Positions 63,448 through 64,000 of a stretch of 64,000 nt of DNA are shown here, piece after piece (positions within the stretch are counted from its first letter, which is position 1; each line of letters opens with the position of its first letter). A program made the position numbers and the translations under genes. The DNA is from Sulfurovum sp. TSL1 (lineage in GTDB: Bacteria > Campylobacterota > Campylobacteria > Campylobacterales > Sulfurovaceae): NCBI RefSeq assembly GCF_019972135.1, contig NZ_BPFI01000001.1:1657106-1721105 (forward strand), written 5' to 3'. The notes under the pieces are model-generated. The model did no database searches. It had not been told where the DNA came from and worked only from the letters and a program-made list of their open reading frames with translations.

Positions 63448-64000
63448 AAAACCAAATCCACATAGACAAAATAGACCAAATGCACAGGGTGAAAATAACC
63501 AAAATACCAACCGCCCCAACCCTAATGCGAACAGAAAACCGCATCCCAATAGAAAACCAAATCCTAATAGAGAACTCAATGGGAATGTGCCTGACAGAGA
63601 AGCTCCGGACGGGAACAGAAACCCGAACCCTAACAGAAAGCAAAATCCCAATAGAAAACCGAACCCTAACAGAGATCAAAGTGCAGAGGGAACAGGGAAT
63701 AAACCAAACCCGAATAAGAAACCTTTCTCAGGCAATAAACCAAATCAGAACCGTGGCGGTAAAAACAAAAATAGAAGAAAAAATGTTACCACGGTAAATG
63801 ATACGATGAGAGCATCTCTTGAAGAGAATGCACGTGTAAAAGATGCTACCATGAATCCATGGAAAAAAATTGACATGGCGAGTAAAGGGAAGATCAGATT
63901 TACACCACTTGGAGGTCTCGGAGAGATCGGTGGAAATATGGCTGTACTTGAGACAGAAACTACGGCTATCGTTATCGATGTAGGTATGAGTTTCCCTGAT
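63383..64000 (+). CDS. rnj: Ribonuclease J, N-terminal part with long Asn/Pro/Arg repeat extension (runs past window)
   Basis: The ATG at 63383 (MQNNNQNNENSQNQEPRTPR) begins an open frame to the window end (206 codons). The first 130 residues are low complexity with repeated RKPNPN units (RKPHPN, RKPNPN, RNPNPN, RKQNPN). From about residue 160 the sequence is RNase J-like (RFTPLGGLGEIGGNMAVLET, then VIDVGMSFPD). RNase J of Helicobacter also has an N-terminal extension, needed for RNA or helicase binding. It starts inside rsmA, so the two are coupled. The rest of the enzyme lies outside the window. Confidence 0.92.
   Translation, partial: MQNNNQNNENSQNQEPRTPRDRKPNPHRQNRPNAQGENNQNTNRPNPNANRKPHPNRKPNPNRELNGNVPDREAPDGNRNPNPNRKQNPNRKPNPNRDQSAEGTGNKPNPNKKPFSGNKPNQNRGGKNKNRRKNVTTVNDTMRASLEENARVKDATMNPWKKIDMASKGKIRFTPLGGLGEIGGNMAVLETETTAIVIDVGMSFPD

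Noticed and set aside
63480-63797. Regular repeat near the window end considered as CRISPR or tandem DNA repeat array
   Set aside because: Units are in frame, short and continuous with the RNase J reading frame; there are no spacers.

Overview
This 64 kb chromosomal window comes from a member of the Campylobacterota, most likely a Sulfurovum-like sulfur-oxidising relative. The pointers are the NrdA, RlmN, ThrS and RNase J sequences, a MutS7-type mutS with an HNH tail, a DUF3972 protein, a clustered tRNA Gly-Leu-Cys-Ser operon, frequent TTG/GTG starts and moderate-to-low GC. This placement is inferred from recognised protein families; no database search was run.

Positions 1-17,416 are accessory. 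A type I restriction-modification locus (hsdM-hsdS-hsdR, minus strand, 0.9-8.7 kb) carries two passengers between hsdS and hsdR: a SIR2-like DUF4917 protein and a Fic-domain protein. A 53-aa plus-strand ORF converges on fic and carries the SxxxEG inhibitory motif of Fic antitoxins. Next comes a run of small membrane proteins (8.8-10.8 kb), one of the superinfection-immunity family, divergent from a small XRE regulator. A tyrosine recombinase (11.1-12.1 kb) and a hairpin-rich 469-bp spacer follow. From 12.5 to 17.4 kb there is a compact satellite-like module: divergent repressor with a palindromic operator candidate, HTH replication-type protein, AlpA/Xis-like protein and an integrase that ends 14 bp from the 3' end of tRNA-Ser(TGA). 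This looks like an integrative element sitting in that tRNA. No second attachment site was found, so the left border is probably outside the window.

From 17.4 kb onward the window is mostly core genome: four tRNAs, ilvD, a LysM-NlpC/P60 hydrolase, a GMC dehydrogenase with its Tat-exported small subunit, and a set of small secreted Cys-rich proteins with a DoxX protein (23.6-25.0 kb). An FTR-beta/rhodanese fusion follows. The translation cluster thrS-infC // rpmI-rplT is split by a convergent mutS7 gene. After tRNA-Val come a Sel1 protein, dapF-coaE-L,D-transpeptidase, and a feoB-feoA-porin operon with a Fur-box-like palindrome. An AsmA-like protein, a batA-batBC-batD-moxR-DUF58 operon, a decayed cation antiporter, pcm, a nitrilase-family gene, nrdB and nrdA, purB, a pseudouridine synthase, rlmN, hisF, rsmA and the start of RNase J complete the window.

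The most unusual signal is in the 975-bp spacer between nrdA and a small gene near nrdB. Two tandem units of about 178 bp (54,135-54,312 and 54,378-54,554) are diverged in sequence. They keep the same two long stems through compensatory changes, the same single-nucleotide bulge, and a TATAAT-like box about 35 nt upstream of each. I propose a duplicated, so far unnamed structured RNA.
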